From the NCBI GenBank assembly GCA_945861565.1, contig CAMAUY010000001.1:62001-126000 (forward strand): 64,000 nt of DNA. The letters run 5' to 3'. Shown here piece after piece: positions 1-8,455 of the stretch. Position 1 is the stretch's first letter, and every line of letters starts with the position of its first letter. The position numbers and the translations under genes were made by a program. The notes below the pieces were generated by a model. The model saw nothing but the letters and a program-made list of their open reading frames with translations. It ran no database searches and was not told the DNA's origin. The stretch is from Akkermansia muciniphila. Lineage in GTDB: Bacteria > Verrucomicrobiota > Verrucomicrobiia > Limisphaerales > UBA9464.

Positions 1-1500
1 CTCAATCCGGCGGTGCTTTGCGACGATTCCGTTTTCGTTCGGCGCGCGTTCCTGGACCTGTTGGGTGTCATTCCGACCGCGGCGGAGGCGAGGGCATTTG
101 TGGCGGACGAAAATTGCGCGAAGCGGGCCCGGCTTGCGGACCGGTTGATGGAACGGCCTGAGTTTGCGGATTTCTGGGCGCTCAAGTGGGCGGACCTTTT
201 CCGGCTTGAAGAGCGGGCACTCGATCGGAAGGGAGCCCAGCTATTCCGCGAGTGGTTGGCTGCCCGGCTCGCGGATCATACGCCACTGGACGTGTTCGTA
301 AGGGAGTTACTGACGGCCCGTGGCAGCACCTATGCCGTTCCGGCGGCGAACTGGTTCCGCGCTCATCGAACGCCGATGGAACGGTCCGAGGCAGTGGCCC
401 AGGTGTTTCTGGGAACCCGGTTGCAGTGCGCCCAGTGTCACAATCATCCCTACGAACGCTGGACCCAGAATGACTACCACGACTGGACGGCGGCATTTGC
501 ACGGGTGGACTACAAAGTCCTTGAAAATCGACGCCGCGACGGCAACGACAAACACGAGTTCATCGGCGAGCAGTTGATCTATGTAAGGCCGGACGGTGCG
601 CATAAACACCCGCGAACCAGCCGGAATGCGGAACCCCGTTTGCTCGGCCGGCAGGATCCTCTTGGGGTGAGTGTGGACGAGCCCGCCACGGCGGATCCCC
701 TCCAGGAATTGGCCACGTGGCTGACCGCTCCGGAGAATCCGCTCTTCGCCCGGGCCCAGGCCAATCGCATCTGGTATCACCTGATGGGGCGCGGCTTGGT
801 GGATCCGGTGGATGATTTTCGGTCCACCAACCCCGCGTCGCACCCGGCTTTGTTGGAACAGCTCGCGACCGAGCTGGTGCAGTCTGGATTCGATCTGCGT
901 CACCTGATCCGGAGGATCATGGCGTCGCACACCTATCAGATGGCGGCACAACCTGCCTGCGTCGGCGAGGAGGACGCTCCCAATTACTCCCATTCCGCGC
1001 CGCGCCGCCTGGGGGCTGAGCAATTGCTCGACAGCCTTTCGCAGGCGGCCGGTGTTCCGCTCGAGATCCCTGGCCTGCCGATCGGGACCCGCGCGGCCCA
1101 GTTGCCCGGAGTTCTGGCGGAATCCGGGCGTGGACGGTCCTCCGGAAATTCCGATACCGATCGATTTTTGCTTAGCTTCGGAAAACCACCGCGCTTGATG
1201 ACCAGTGAATGCGAGCGATCGTGCGAGCCGGCGATGAATCAAGTTTTTCAGTTGATCAGCGGGCCGATGATGGACCGTTTCGTCTCAGCTCCGGGTAATT
1301 GTCTCGGCGCTGCCGGCTGGGTGGATCATCCGCCCGGACAACGCCTCGACGACCTGTTTTGGGCGGCATTGAGCCGTGCCCCAAGCCCGCGGGAGTCCGA
1401 GCGGCTGCTGGCCCATGTGTCGGGCGATCCAGCGCGACCGCAGTGGGAGGACATTTTATGGAGCTTGCTCAATGCCAAGGAATTTGTGCTCCGCGAGTAG
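1..1500 (+). CDS. DUF1549/DUF1553 domain protein, C-terminal part (5' end outside window)
   Basis: The frame is open back to the first base (Leu-Asn-Pro-Ala precede the GTG at 13), so the gene very probably starts upstream of the window. The visible part has the DUF1549 signature of large planctomycete/verrucomicrobial exported proteins. That signature includes a CxxCH motif (CAQCH, 427-441) followed by NHPYERW, which resembles a cytochrome c heme site. The second half, with QANRIWYHLMGRGLVDPVDDFR, is typical of DUF1553. The reaction is not established for this family; it is often encoded beside sulfatases and linked to polysaccharide use. The sulfatase starts 20 bp downstream on the same strand, so the two are probably co-transcribed. 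Family assignment is strong; function is unknown. Confidence 0.88.
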   Translation, partial: LNPAVLCDDSVFVRRAFLDLLGVIPTAAEARAFVADENCAKRARLADRLMERPEFADFWALKWADLFRLEERALDRKGAQLFREWLAARLADHTPLDVFVRELLTARGSTYAVPAANWFRAHRTPMERSEAVAQVFLGTRLQCAQCHNHPYERWTQNDYHDWTAAFARVDYKVLENRRRDGNDKHEFIGEQLIYVRPDGAHKHPRTSRNAEPRLLGRQDPLGVSVDEPATADPLQELATWLTAPENPLFARAQANRIWYHLMGRGLVDPVDDFRSTNPASHPALLEQLATELVQSGFDLRHLIRRIMASHTYQMAAQPACVGEEDAPNYSHSAPRRLGAEQLLDSLSQAAGVPLEIPGLPIGTRAAQLPGVLAESGRGRSSGNSDTDRFLLSFGKPPRLMTSECERSCEPAMNQVFQLISGPMMDRFVSAPGNCLGAAGWVDHPPGQRLDDLFWAALSRAPSPRESERLLAHVSGDPARPQWEDILWSLLNAKEFVLRE

Positions 1501-1520
1501 ATTGAAGTAGCCTCGCCGAC

Positions 1521-3032
1521 ATGACCTTTCGTTCCGCCTTTTTTGTCGCCCTCACATGGATTCTTGGCTGGGCGCGGATGGGTGGCGCGGAGAGTCTGCA
1601 GAAACCGAAGGCACCCGTCCCTCAGCCCCCTCCCAATATCATCGTCATCATGACTGATGATCAGGGGTACGGGGAAATGAGTTGCCATGGGAATCCGATC
1701 TTGCGCACGCCCAACATCGATCGGCTCCATGCGGGCAGCGTCCGGTTTACGGACTTTCATGTCAGCCCAACCTGCTCTCCCACGCGCGCCGCGCTTCTGA
1801 CCAGCCGGCATGAATTTCGATCCGGCGTTACGCACACCATTTTCGAGCGAGAGCGGCTCAATCTCTCGGCCCAAACCTTGCCGCAGACGTTGCAATCTGC
1901 CGGCTACGCCACCGGCATCTTCGGAAAATGGCACTTGGGAGATGAAGAAGCCTATCAGCCCCAGCGACGCGGTTTCGACGAAGTATTCATTCACGGCGGG
2001 GGCGGCATCGGACAGACCTATCCCGGCAGTTGCGGTGATGTGCCGGGCAACACGTACCGTGATCCGGTCCTACGACATAACGGAAAATTCGTGCGCACGC
2101 AGGGTTACTGCACGGACGTCTTTGTGGAGCAGGCCCTGCGGTGGATAAACGTGCGACGGGGGACGGGCCGCCCGTTCTTCGCCTACCTTACGCCCAATGC
2201 GCCGCACGGGCCATTGATTAGCCCGGGTCCGGAGTGGGAGGTCCCCTTTCTCGGTCGTGGACTCTCCACCAATGGGGTTCTTTACTACGCAATGATCGCG
2301 CATTTCGACGCGGCCTTGGGCCGGTTATTGGATCGATTGCAGGAATGGAAACTGGAAACCAACACACTAGTGCTCTTCATGACTGACAACGGTCATTCGC
2401 TGCCGAATAGCTTCAACGCCGGGATGCGGGGCGTGAAGGGCACTGCCTATCAGGGTGGCACGCGAGTGCCGTCGTTCTGGCGTTGGCCGGGTACCCTGCC
2501 GGAAGGCGTGGACGTTTCCCGTCTCACCGGGCATCTGGATGTCTTTCCCACGTTTGCGGAGCTGGCGGGCGCGAAAGTACCCCCGAGCGTGAGTGGGCTT
2601 TGGGAAGGGCGCAGCCTCGTGCCGCTGCTCAAGAACGCAAATGCCCCCTGGCCCGACCGCGCCTGGTTTGTCCACTTGGGCCGTTGGGAATCCGGTGCCG
2701 CCGCGGCCCATAAGTTCAAGACGTGTGCGGTTCGCAATGCACGATTCCGCCTGGTCAACAATGAGGAGCTCTACGACATTTCGATGGATCCCGGCGAGGA
2801 GCGAAACGTAGTCGACCAACATCCGGAGGTGGTCGCGAAACTGCGCGCGGCGTACGAGCAGTGGTGGGGGGAGGTCTTGCCGGCGGCCTTGGCCAGTGAA
2901 TGGACCCGGGGGCCGGAAATCAACCCATTCAAACAACGGTATTGGGAACAAGAGGGCGGAGCGCCAGACCGGACGCTGCGGCAGAGCATGAACCCCGATC
3001 TGAAATTCAACCCGAGCCGGCCGCCTTTTTGA
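1521..3032 (+). CDS. Exported sulfatase (arylsulfatase A family)
   Basis: Type I sulfatase of 503 aa that would hydrolyse sulfate esters, probably on a sulfated polysaccharide. Residues 1-23 form a signal peptide. The metal-binding N-terminal motif IIVIMTDDQGYGEMSCHG is present. The active-site signature C-S-P-T-R is at Cys85 (1773-1787); this cysteine is converted to formylglycine by a maturase that is not in the window. FGKWHLG and TDNGH supply further active-site residues. The length is normal for the family. It sits 20 bp after the DUF1553 gene, a pairing common in Planctomycetes and Verrucomicrobia. The substrate cannot be read from sequence. Confidence 0.93.
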   Translation: MTFRSAFFVALTWILGWARMGGAESLQKPKAPVPQPPPNIIVIMTDDQGYGEMSCHGNPILRTPNIDRLHAGSVRFTDFHVSPTCSPTRAALLTSRHEFRSGVTHTIFERERLNLSAQTLPQTLQSAGYATGIFGKWHLGDEEAYQPQRRGFDEVFIHGGGGIGQTYPGSCGDVPGNTYRDPVLRHNGKFVRTQGYCTDVFVEQALRWINVRRGTGRPFFAYLTPNAPHGPLISPGPEWEVPFLGRGLSTNGVLYYAMIAHFDAALGRLLDRLQEWKLETNTLVLFMTDNGHSLPNSFNAGMRGVKGTAYQGGTRVPSFWRWPGTLPEGVDVSRLTGHLDVFPTFAELAGAKVPPSVSGLWEGRSLVPLLKNANAPWPDRAWFVHLGRWESGAAAAHKFKTCAVRNARFRLVNNEELYDISMDPGEERNVVDQHPEVVAKLRAAYEQWWGEVLPAALASEWTRGPEINPFKQRYWEQEGGAPDRTLRQSMNPDLKFNPSRPPF

Positions 3033-3141
3033 AGGGGTGTCCAGCGTTCACACGAAAACGAGTGTAAGGCAAAAATCTTCAAGAATTCCCCACACAAAGT
3101 TCACAAAGTTCGCAACGGAGAACGCGAGCTCACACTCGGAA

Positions 3142-3476
3142 GGCGCGGAGCGCCCTGCAGATTAGCCATTTTCTGATTGTCCCGGAGGGACATCGTGAGA
3201 ATAGCCCGGCGTTTCAACGCCGGGAACGTTGGATCGAATTGCGCGAGTCCCGAAGGGACGGCTGGCTGTCGGAGCGCTGTCCTACTCAAATTTCTACATT
3301 CATCGCATGTTCGTGCATAAAGAACGGTGTCCCCTATCGTGGGTTTGATTTTCAGCCGTCCCTTCGGGACTTGCTGGGTATTTCATGTAACCCGGCGTTG
3401 AAACGCCGGGCTATTGTCGATCGTCCCTCCGGGACATACGGGAAAATATGGCCAATCTCCAGGGCGCGGAGCGCCG
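3142..3476. repeat. Large nested inverted repeat (about 123-bp arms)
   Basis: The left arm (about 3142-3265) and right arm (about 3353-3476) are imperfect reverse complements in the same nested order. From outside in, each holds GGCGCGGAGCGCC, a block matching AGATTAGCCATTTT, TGTCCCGGAGGGAC, the near-palindrome CCCGGCGTTTCAACGCCGGG (3205-3224; its reverse complement at 3391-3410), and GTCCCGAAGGGACGGCTG. About 88 bp separate the arms. The arrangement resembles a mirrored pair of REP-type units (BIME-like). No transposase is encoded within it. Confidence 0.85.
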
Positions 3477-3784
3477 CCAGACCGTAGCCCATGGCGCGAG
3501 CCATGGGTTTCGATACGCGCAGTGTTCAAGCCCCAGCGGGGCGACGGGTTGCACGCAGACGTGGCCCTGCCCGTGCGTCCTCCGCCCCTCGCTGGGCGGA
3601 ACTCGTTCAGGAGATTTCCCGGACATTCCGTGCCAAGAAACTGGCTTTTTTTTGAACGGTGCATCCCGATGTTGTCGGTGACGGTAGCGGACGCCGCGCT
3701 GCGGCGTCCTCCGCCCCGTTCAGGCGCGGCACGCCCCCCTCACGTTAGTGAAACTTCGGCGATCGACCGGTGCGATTGATATGG

Positions 3785-3819
3785 CAAAAAAGAAAGAGGC
3801 CGCTCGGCGCGGCCTCTTT
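3785..3819 (-). terminator. Rho-independent terminator of the minus-strand gene ending at 3844
   Basis: A perfect 11-bp stem (AAAGAGGCCGC / GCGGCCTCTTT, 3793-3819) with a 5-nt loop is followed on the minus strand by a T-rich run (plus-strand AAAAAAG at 3786-3792). It lies 25 bp past the stop of the minus-strand gene, so orientation and position both fit. Confidence 0.88.
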
Positions 3820-3843
3820 CGTGAAGGTTACGGATGCGGTGGA

Positions 3844-5388
3844 TTAGGGTCGGCTCGATCGATAGTAGAGTCCGGATCCGGTCGCAGTATTCACCGTGTA
3901 TGGGCTGGTTGCACCGGGCACTGGCGTCCACGGGCCGTTGACATTCGGCGAGGATACCAGGACATCGGTGTAGGTCACCTTGAGCGCGGTACCGTCCCGG
4001 GCGATTGCAACCGTCGGCGGCGGTGTCACGATCGTGCCGGAGGTGATGCGGATATTATCGAACGCAAAGATCTCGTTCCACCACGTGGACAGCGATCGAA
4101 CCTCGACGATAAGGTCCGTCGCACCCGCGGGAATATCATAGGTGACATCTTTGAATTCCAATCCCAACCGAGTCGGCTTTTCCGGGCGAGTGGTCGCGTC
4201 GTCCACGTATTTTTTATCCGAGGCGGGCGGGGTGAAAAAGATCAGTCGTTCGAAATCATTCGGACCCGTGCCGTCCGTATCGACCAGCACTTCGAGGTAG
4301 TCCGCACCACCGCGAGTACCGCTGCTGACTTCGAAATCCAGGAAGGTGCCCGCGGCCGCGATGGTCAGTTTAAGATTTGTTTTTCCGCGGACGTTGATCG
4401 GTTGAAGCGTGAGGCTCCGATCTCCCTGTTCAGGAACGGTCCACTTGTTCATTCCGGCACCACCAAAGAAGCGACTGCCGCTTTGGCCGGTGAATGGGCC
4501 GCCGCCGAAAACGGTTCCCGCCGGGGTGTCGTTCGTACTATTCATCAGCATGATGAGCGGGCGGACGATGGGCGGGTCTTCTCCCACCGCGGTAAAGCTG
4601 GCGACAATGACTGGATTGGCGGGAAGCTGATCCCCCAGGAGTTGATAGGTGAACGAACCGGCTGCGATATCGAATTCTCCCGTCTTGCCCCCGGTAGCGG
4701 GATGCCCAGTAGCGACAATCTTTCCCTTGCCGGCTTCGAGCGCCGTGGCCGTCCCGATGCTGCTGGTCAGCACGTCATCCGCGTCGGACGAGTTGATCAC
4801 GAGCATAGGAAATCCCGCCTTGGCACCGCGGCTGCCACCACCGGCGTGGAAAAGCATGTCACCTTGGGTGGTGATTTGCTCTTCAACAACCGTAGTATCG
4901 TCCGCCACCAACTCATGGCCAGCGGCTGTCAGTCTGGCTCCCAGGACGCCAAGTGCATCGACGCCCGCTCCGGCGACAACGATTTTGGCCTTCGCTTTGT
5001 TGTTCAACAGCCATTTTATCGAAGAATCGAACAGATCCAGCAGCGCCGGACTTGCCTCGGCGTCGGTAATCGCCAAATCCCACGCCATCACCATGCGGCG
5101 GGCGGCTGTGGGGGCGGGCACCCCGGTGTAGGAGACTTGGAAATTGGGAGCCCAATAGATGGGACCCAACTGGTCTGGATTGTTCAGTTCGGAACGGATG
5201 CGATCGACTTCGTAGACGTCTCGACCCACGGTGGTGTAGCGCTGCGGATTCGCCGCTTCCCCGTCGGTCTCGAAGTCTTCTTTGTAGATGAGCTCCTGAG
5301 CGGTTGAGGTCAGGGCTCCCAGAGATGTCAGCGCGCACACGGCCAGCACGTTCGCATGACGCAACATCGGGTATTTAGTCTTGCACAT
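3844..5388 (-). CDS. Secreted protein of unknown function with C-terminal module
   Basis: 514 aa with an N-terminal signal peptide (ATG at 5388, or Met8 at 5367; neither has a clear Shine-Dalgarno). No catalytic domain is recognisable. The region reading MVMAWDLAITDAEASPALLDLF and AKIVVAGAGVDALGVLGARL could be a Rossmann-like segment. The following beta-rich part (FLDFEVSSGTRGGADYLEVLVD) resembles carbohydrate-binding or jelly-roll modules; both readings are tentative. The last 60 residues (SSPNVNGPWTPVPGATSPY ending LYYRSSRP) match the ends of other exported proteins in this window. It is a single-gene unit with its own terminator. A long open frame on the opposite strand is a shadow. Confidence 0.8.
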   Translation of the reverse strand: MCKTKYPMLRHANVLAVCALTSLGALTSTAQELIYKEDFETDGEAANPQRYTTVGRDVYEVDRIRSELNNPDQLGPIYWAPNFQVSYTGVPAPTAARRMVMAWDLAITDAEASPALLDLFDSSIKWLLNNKAKAKIVVAGAGVDALGVLGARLTAAGHELVADDTTVVEEQITTQGDMLFHAGGGSRGAKAGFPMLVINSSDADDVLTSSIGTATALEAGKGKIVATGHPATGGKTGEFDIAAGSFTYQLLGDQLPANPVIVASFTAVGEDPPIVRPLIMLMNSTNDTPAGTVFGGGPFTGQSGSRFFGGAGMNKWTVPEQGDRSLTLQPINVRGKTNLKLTIAAAGTFLDFEVSSGTRGGADYLEVLVDTDGTGPNDFERLIFFTPPASDKKYVDDATTRPEKPTRLGLEFKDVTYDIPAGATDLIVEVRSLSTWWNEIFAFDNIRITSGTIVTPPPTVAIARDGTALKVTYTDVLVSSPNVNGPWTPVPGATSPYTVNTATGSGLYYRSSRP

Positions 5389-5601
5389 AGGATTTTGGTT
5401 TTTCGTTTGGCCACGAGTACATGAGTACGCGAATACACGAGGACTCTGGCACGGATTGAGGTGTGGAGAGATTTTTACCGCGAGCCCACCGGGATTGGCA
5501 ATGGGAAACTTTGCAGTTGTCTCATGCTCTCATGCGGGTGCAGGGCAAAAATTCTTCCACCGCTCATGACCTTGCGCGGTCGGGAAGTCGGCCCAGCGGC
5601 C

Positions 5602-8400
5602 TCAGTGCAATTGCAGGCCGATCGGCAGCGTGTCGCCCAGAGCTTGGGCTTCGTCCGCCTCTTCCATCTCGACGACTTCCATCAAAAGTCGTCGCCAGCG
5701 GGCGGGTGCCCCGCCGGCCATCAGTACGTCTGCGGCCCGTCTCCGCAACTCCTCATCCAGATCGCGGCTGCGGTCGCCGGTCCGTCGCGCCAGGGTTACG
5801 ATGGCAAACGGCACCCCATCCACCAATTGCAGGTCGGCGGTGAGCAATGATTGGAGCCATTGAGCGGCGCGATCCGGATCCACGAGGTTGTGACCGCTGC
5901 CGTGCAGTGGCCATCGGGTGCCGATCCGCCCCAACGCCCACGCCCACGGTCCGCGGGCGGTCGCCGGGTTCTTGAGCCGGAGAGCGATCCAGTCGCCAAG
6001 CTGTTCCTTTTCCCGGAGCGGAATATCCTCCAGAGCGGCCGCGACGCGCACCATCTCGTCCAATCCTTCGGGTTGCACCCCTTTCGGTTTCGTCGCGGGT
6101 TTGGCTCCCTCGGGCGGAATGCGCCGTGCCAGGTGCGGCTTGAGCAGGGTCCAGATTAGGTTCTGCCGATCCTCACCCATCCCGCCAGCGATTCGCCGCC
6201 AGAGCACCCAAAACTCATTCCAGTTTGGCTGTTCGGCATGGAAGGTAACGAGTTCGTTAAACAGCTTGAAAGATTGCTCGCATCGCCACGCATCCAGTGG
6301 ATAGCCGAATCCGGGACGCAGGCTGTAGCCGAGCAGTTGAAAAAAGACCCGCTCGTGGTCGGGGGACCGGCGTCGGCGACTGGCCCCGGCGAGGAGTGTG
6401 CTCCAAAGCTCCCGCAGGACGGGCACGGGCCACGTTTCGCGCGCTCCCAGCACTCCTTCGAGCGAGCGGACAAGTTGCCGCACGTCCCGGGGCGCTGCCG
6501 GTGGCGGTTTGCCGCCAAACACCCGCTCGACCAAAGCGCGCGCATCGGCGAAACGCGCCGGCATGGATTCTGTGACCGTCACGCCCGTCTCGGTCCCAGC
6601 GCCGCGCAACTCGAATTCCAGTCGCCACTGGTCGTGGCTGTCATTGGAAACGCACCACAGCTCCAGCGTGCCGAGTACGGTCAGGGACGCCCGCAGATGT
6701 ACCGCGACGGCACCCGCGTTTACAGCGGCGCCCTTCAGCACGGTGTGGATCGGTGGCAGTGGGTGGAGTTCCTCGTCAATTTCGACCACATCCCCTGGGC
6801 GGTCCACACGATCCGAAGTCGTCGAGTAAAGTGGGAATTGCACCGGCCGGCCCAGCGTCAGCGTGAACGGCCGCGCCTGCAGATCGACCACTCCTCCTTC
6901 CTCCTGCCCTCGGGGGATCAGGCAGATCGCCCGTGGTCCCGCTGCGGGCTTCGTCCCCGCCAGGCCAACGTAGAAAGCGTGGGCCGCTCCCCCGCCGATA
7001 CGGCGGCCAAGACCGCGCCGCGCCAAACCATGAGCGGCGGCCCCCCGTGCCACCGCCCGTTCCAGGGATCCGTGATCGAGCAATCGGATCCGCGGGGCCT
7101 CAGCCCACCAGGACGAGACGGCATCAATAAGGTGCTCGGTGAGCGTGGCCGAATTGAACACTCCGCCGTTGAGCAGAATGGCGTCCGGACGCGGCAATCC
7201 GGCCACGGCCACGGCGGGATCGATACCCAGGGCGGCAAATCCCGCCGCGCGGTGCCGGGTCAGGAAGGTCGCCAGGTGGCGTGTGATCGCGGGATCGTGC
7301 GCATAAGGAAGTCCGAGCTCTTGCAATGCCGCCCGGCCCCCGTGGCGAGTCATGGGCCCGGCAGCCGGGTCGACGGCGGGGAAGAAGCCGTCGAGCAGGA
7401 GGTCACGTACTTCGTCTCGTTCAAGTTCGGCGGAGAGGGTCGCTCCGAGGAGACGGCTTCCGCTGCCCGCCAGGGCGATCCGCTGCCGTTCTGGGGGCGC
7501 TGCACCGAGAAGCGTCTCCTTCGCCGAACGGGCGGCCAGGGTGAGCTGATGCCAGTACGCCGCGTTGAGCTTTCGTCCACCTGGGTTGAGCCGCTCCTCC
7601 ACGCGCCGGGCCAACGCGGCGTCCATGTTGTCACCCCCGAGCATCAGATGTTCACCGACGGCGATCCGACGCAGGCTTACGTCCCCCGCGGAAACGGCCA
7701 CATGAATCAGAGTGAAATCCGTCGTGCCGCCCCCGACGTCGATGACCAATGCAAGCCGCACGCCATCGAGCGCCTGGTTGAGGTGGCGGCGGTGCTGGGT
7801 GATGAAATCGTAGAAAGCCGCCTGGGGTTCCTCGACCAACAATAGTTTTTCGAGCCCCGCACGCCGGGCCGCCGTGACGGTTAACGCGCGGGCGGCTTCG
7901 TCGAACGATGCGGGAATCGTCAGGACGACTTCCTGCTCCCGCATTGGCGCCTGAGGGTGCGCATGATTCCACGCGGCCGCCAGGTGGGAAAGGATTTGCG
8001 ACGAGGCTTCCACCGGAGAAATTTTACCCGTCTCGGGTGGTGCACCCCACGGCAGGATTTCTGCAGTCCGATTCACACCCGGATGGCAGAGCCAGCTCTT
8101 GGCCGACGCGATGAGGCGCCCCGGAACGTGGGTCCCTTGCCACCGTGCGAACTCCCCTGCGATCAACCGAGGCGAATCTCCCCAGGGCAATCGCGCCGAT
8201 CCGGCGGGCAGCTCATGCTCCCCTGGCACATACAGGCAGGAAGGGAGCAGCGAGCGAGCGGCAACCTCGCCGACCCGGATCAACTGGGGTATGGAAAAAT
8301 CCATTACCACACCTTCGGCATCTTCCTTGAGTTCGACGAATGCGACCGCACTGTTAGTGGTGCCGAGGTCGATGCCGATGATGTAGGCCGGGTCGGGCAT
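5602..8400 (-). CDS. Hsp70-family ATPase with long C-terminal extension (DUF3731-type)
   Basis: 932 aa. The N-terminal actin-like ATPase domain has phosphate-1 loop IDLGTTNSA, the EEPQAAFY segment, phosphate-2 loop DVGGGTTDF and adenosine motif LLNGGVF. It shares with its upstream neighbour a signature absent from DnaK (SAKSWLCHPGVNR, then ILPW). The C-terminal 300 residues are not a DnaK-type lid. They match the helical extension annotated as DUF3731 in this Hsp70 subgroup. It is the last of three genes transcribed 10904 to 5602 with 55-bp gaps. No J-protein or GrpE gene is adjacent. The client and role are unknown. Confidence 0.88.
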   Translation of the reverse strand: MPDPAYIIGIDLGTTNSAVAFVELKEDAEGVVMDFSIPQLIRVGEVAARSLLPSCLYVPGEHELPAGSARLPWGDSPRLIAGEFARWQGTHVPGRLIASAKSWLCHPGVNRTAEILPWGAPPETGKISPVEASSQILSHLAAAWNHAHPQAPMREQEVVLTIPASFDEAARALTVTAARRAGLEKLLLVEEPQAAFYDFITQHRRHLNQALDGVRLALVIDVGGGTTDFTLIHVAVSAGDVSLRRIAVGEHLMLGGDNMDAALARRVEERLNPGGRKLNAAYWHQLTLAARSAKETLLGAAPPERQRIALAGSGSRLLGATLSAELERDEVRDLLLDGFFPAVDPAAGPMTRHGGRAALQELGLPYAHDPAITRHLATFLTRHRAAGFAALGIDPAVAVAGLPRPDAILLNGGVFNSATLTEHLIDAVSSWWAEAPRIRLLDHGSLERAVARGAAAHGLARRGLGRRIGGGAAHAFYVGLAGTKPAAGPRAICLIPRGQEEGGVVDLQARPFTLTLGRPVQFPLYSTTSDRVDRPGDVVEIDEELHPLPPIHTVLKGAAVNAGAVAVHLRASLTVLGTLELWCVSNDSHDQWRLEFELRGAGTETGVTVTESMPARFADARALVERVFGGKPPPAAPRDVRQLVRSLEGVLGARETWPVPVLRELWSTLLAGASRRRRSPDHERVFFQLLGYSLRPGFGYPLDAWRCEQSFKLFNELVTFHAEQPNWNEFWVLWRRIAGGMGEDRQNLIWTLLKPHLARRIPPEGAKPATKPKGVQPEGLDEMVRVAAALEDIPLREKEQLGDWIALRLKNPATARGPWAWALGRIGTRWPLHGSGHNLVDPDRAAQWLQSLLTADLQLVDGVPFAIVTLARRTGDRSRDLDEELRRRAADVLMAGGAPARWRRLLMEVVEMEEADEAQALGDTLPIGLQLH

Positions 8401-8455
8401 CGAGCGAAGAGTTACGTGCGGTCGGGAAGGTTTCTCGGAAGAGGGTGCCGGTCGC

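Larger units (their letters stand above)
3033..3843. other. Gene-free repeat block between sulfatase and minus-strand gene
   Basis: About 800 bp without a credible gene. It holds the inverted-repeat element at 3142-3476, then separate perfect hairpins at 3488-3507 (8-bp stem, GCGA loop), 3530-3542 (GCCCC/GGGGC) and 3689-3709 (9-bp stem, 3-nt loop). It ends with the terminator of the next gene. Short open frames here encode arginine- and proline-rich peptides made from the repeats and have no recognisable domain. The stretch around 3627-3665 resembles one at 60674-60710. Confidence 0.75.

Noticed and set aside
3748-5307. 519-codon open frame on the plus strand
   Set aside because: It is antisense to the secreted protein at 3844-5388, has no domain, and runs through that gene's terminator. 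High GC in third positions keeps the opposite strand open.
6238-7845. 535-codon open frame on the plus strand
   Set aside because: Antisense to the 932-aa Hsp70; composition is Arg/Gly/Gln-rich shadow sequence with no recognisable motif.
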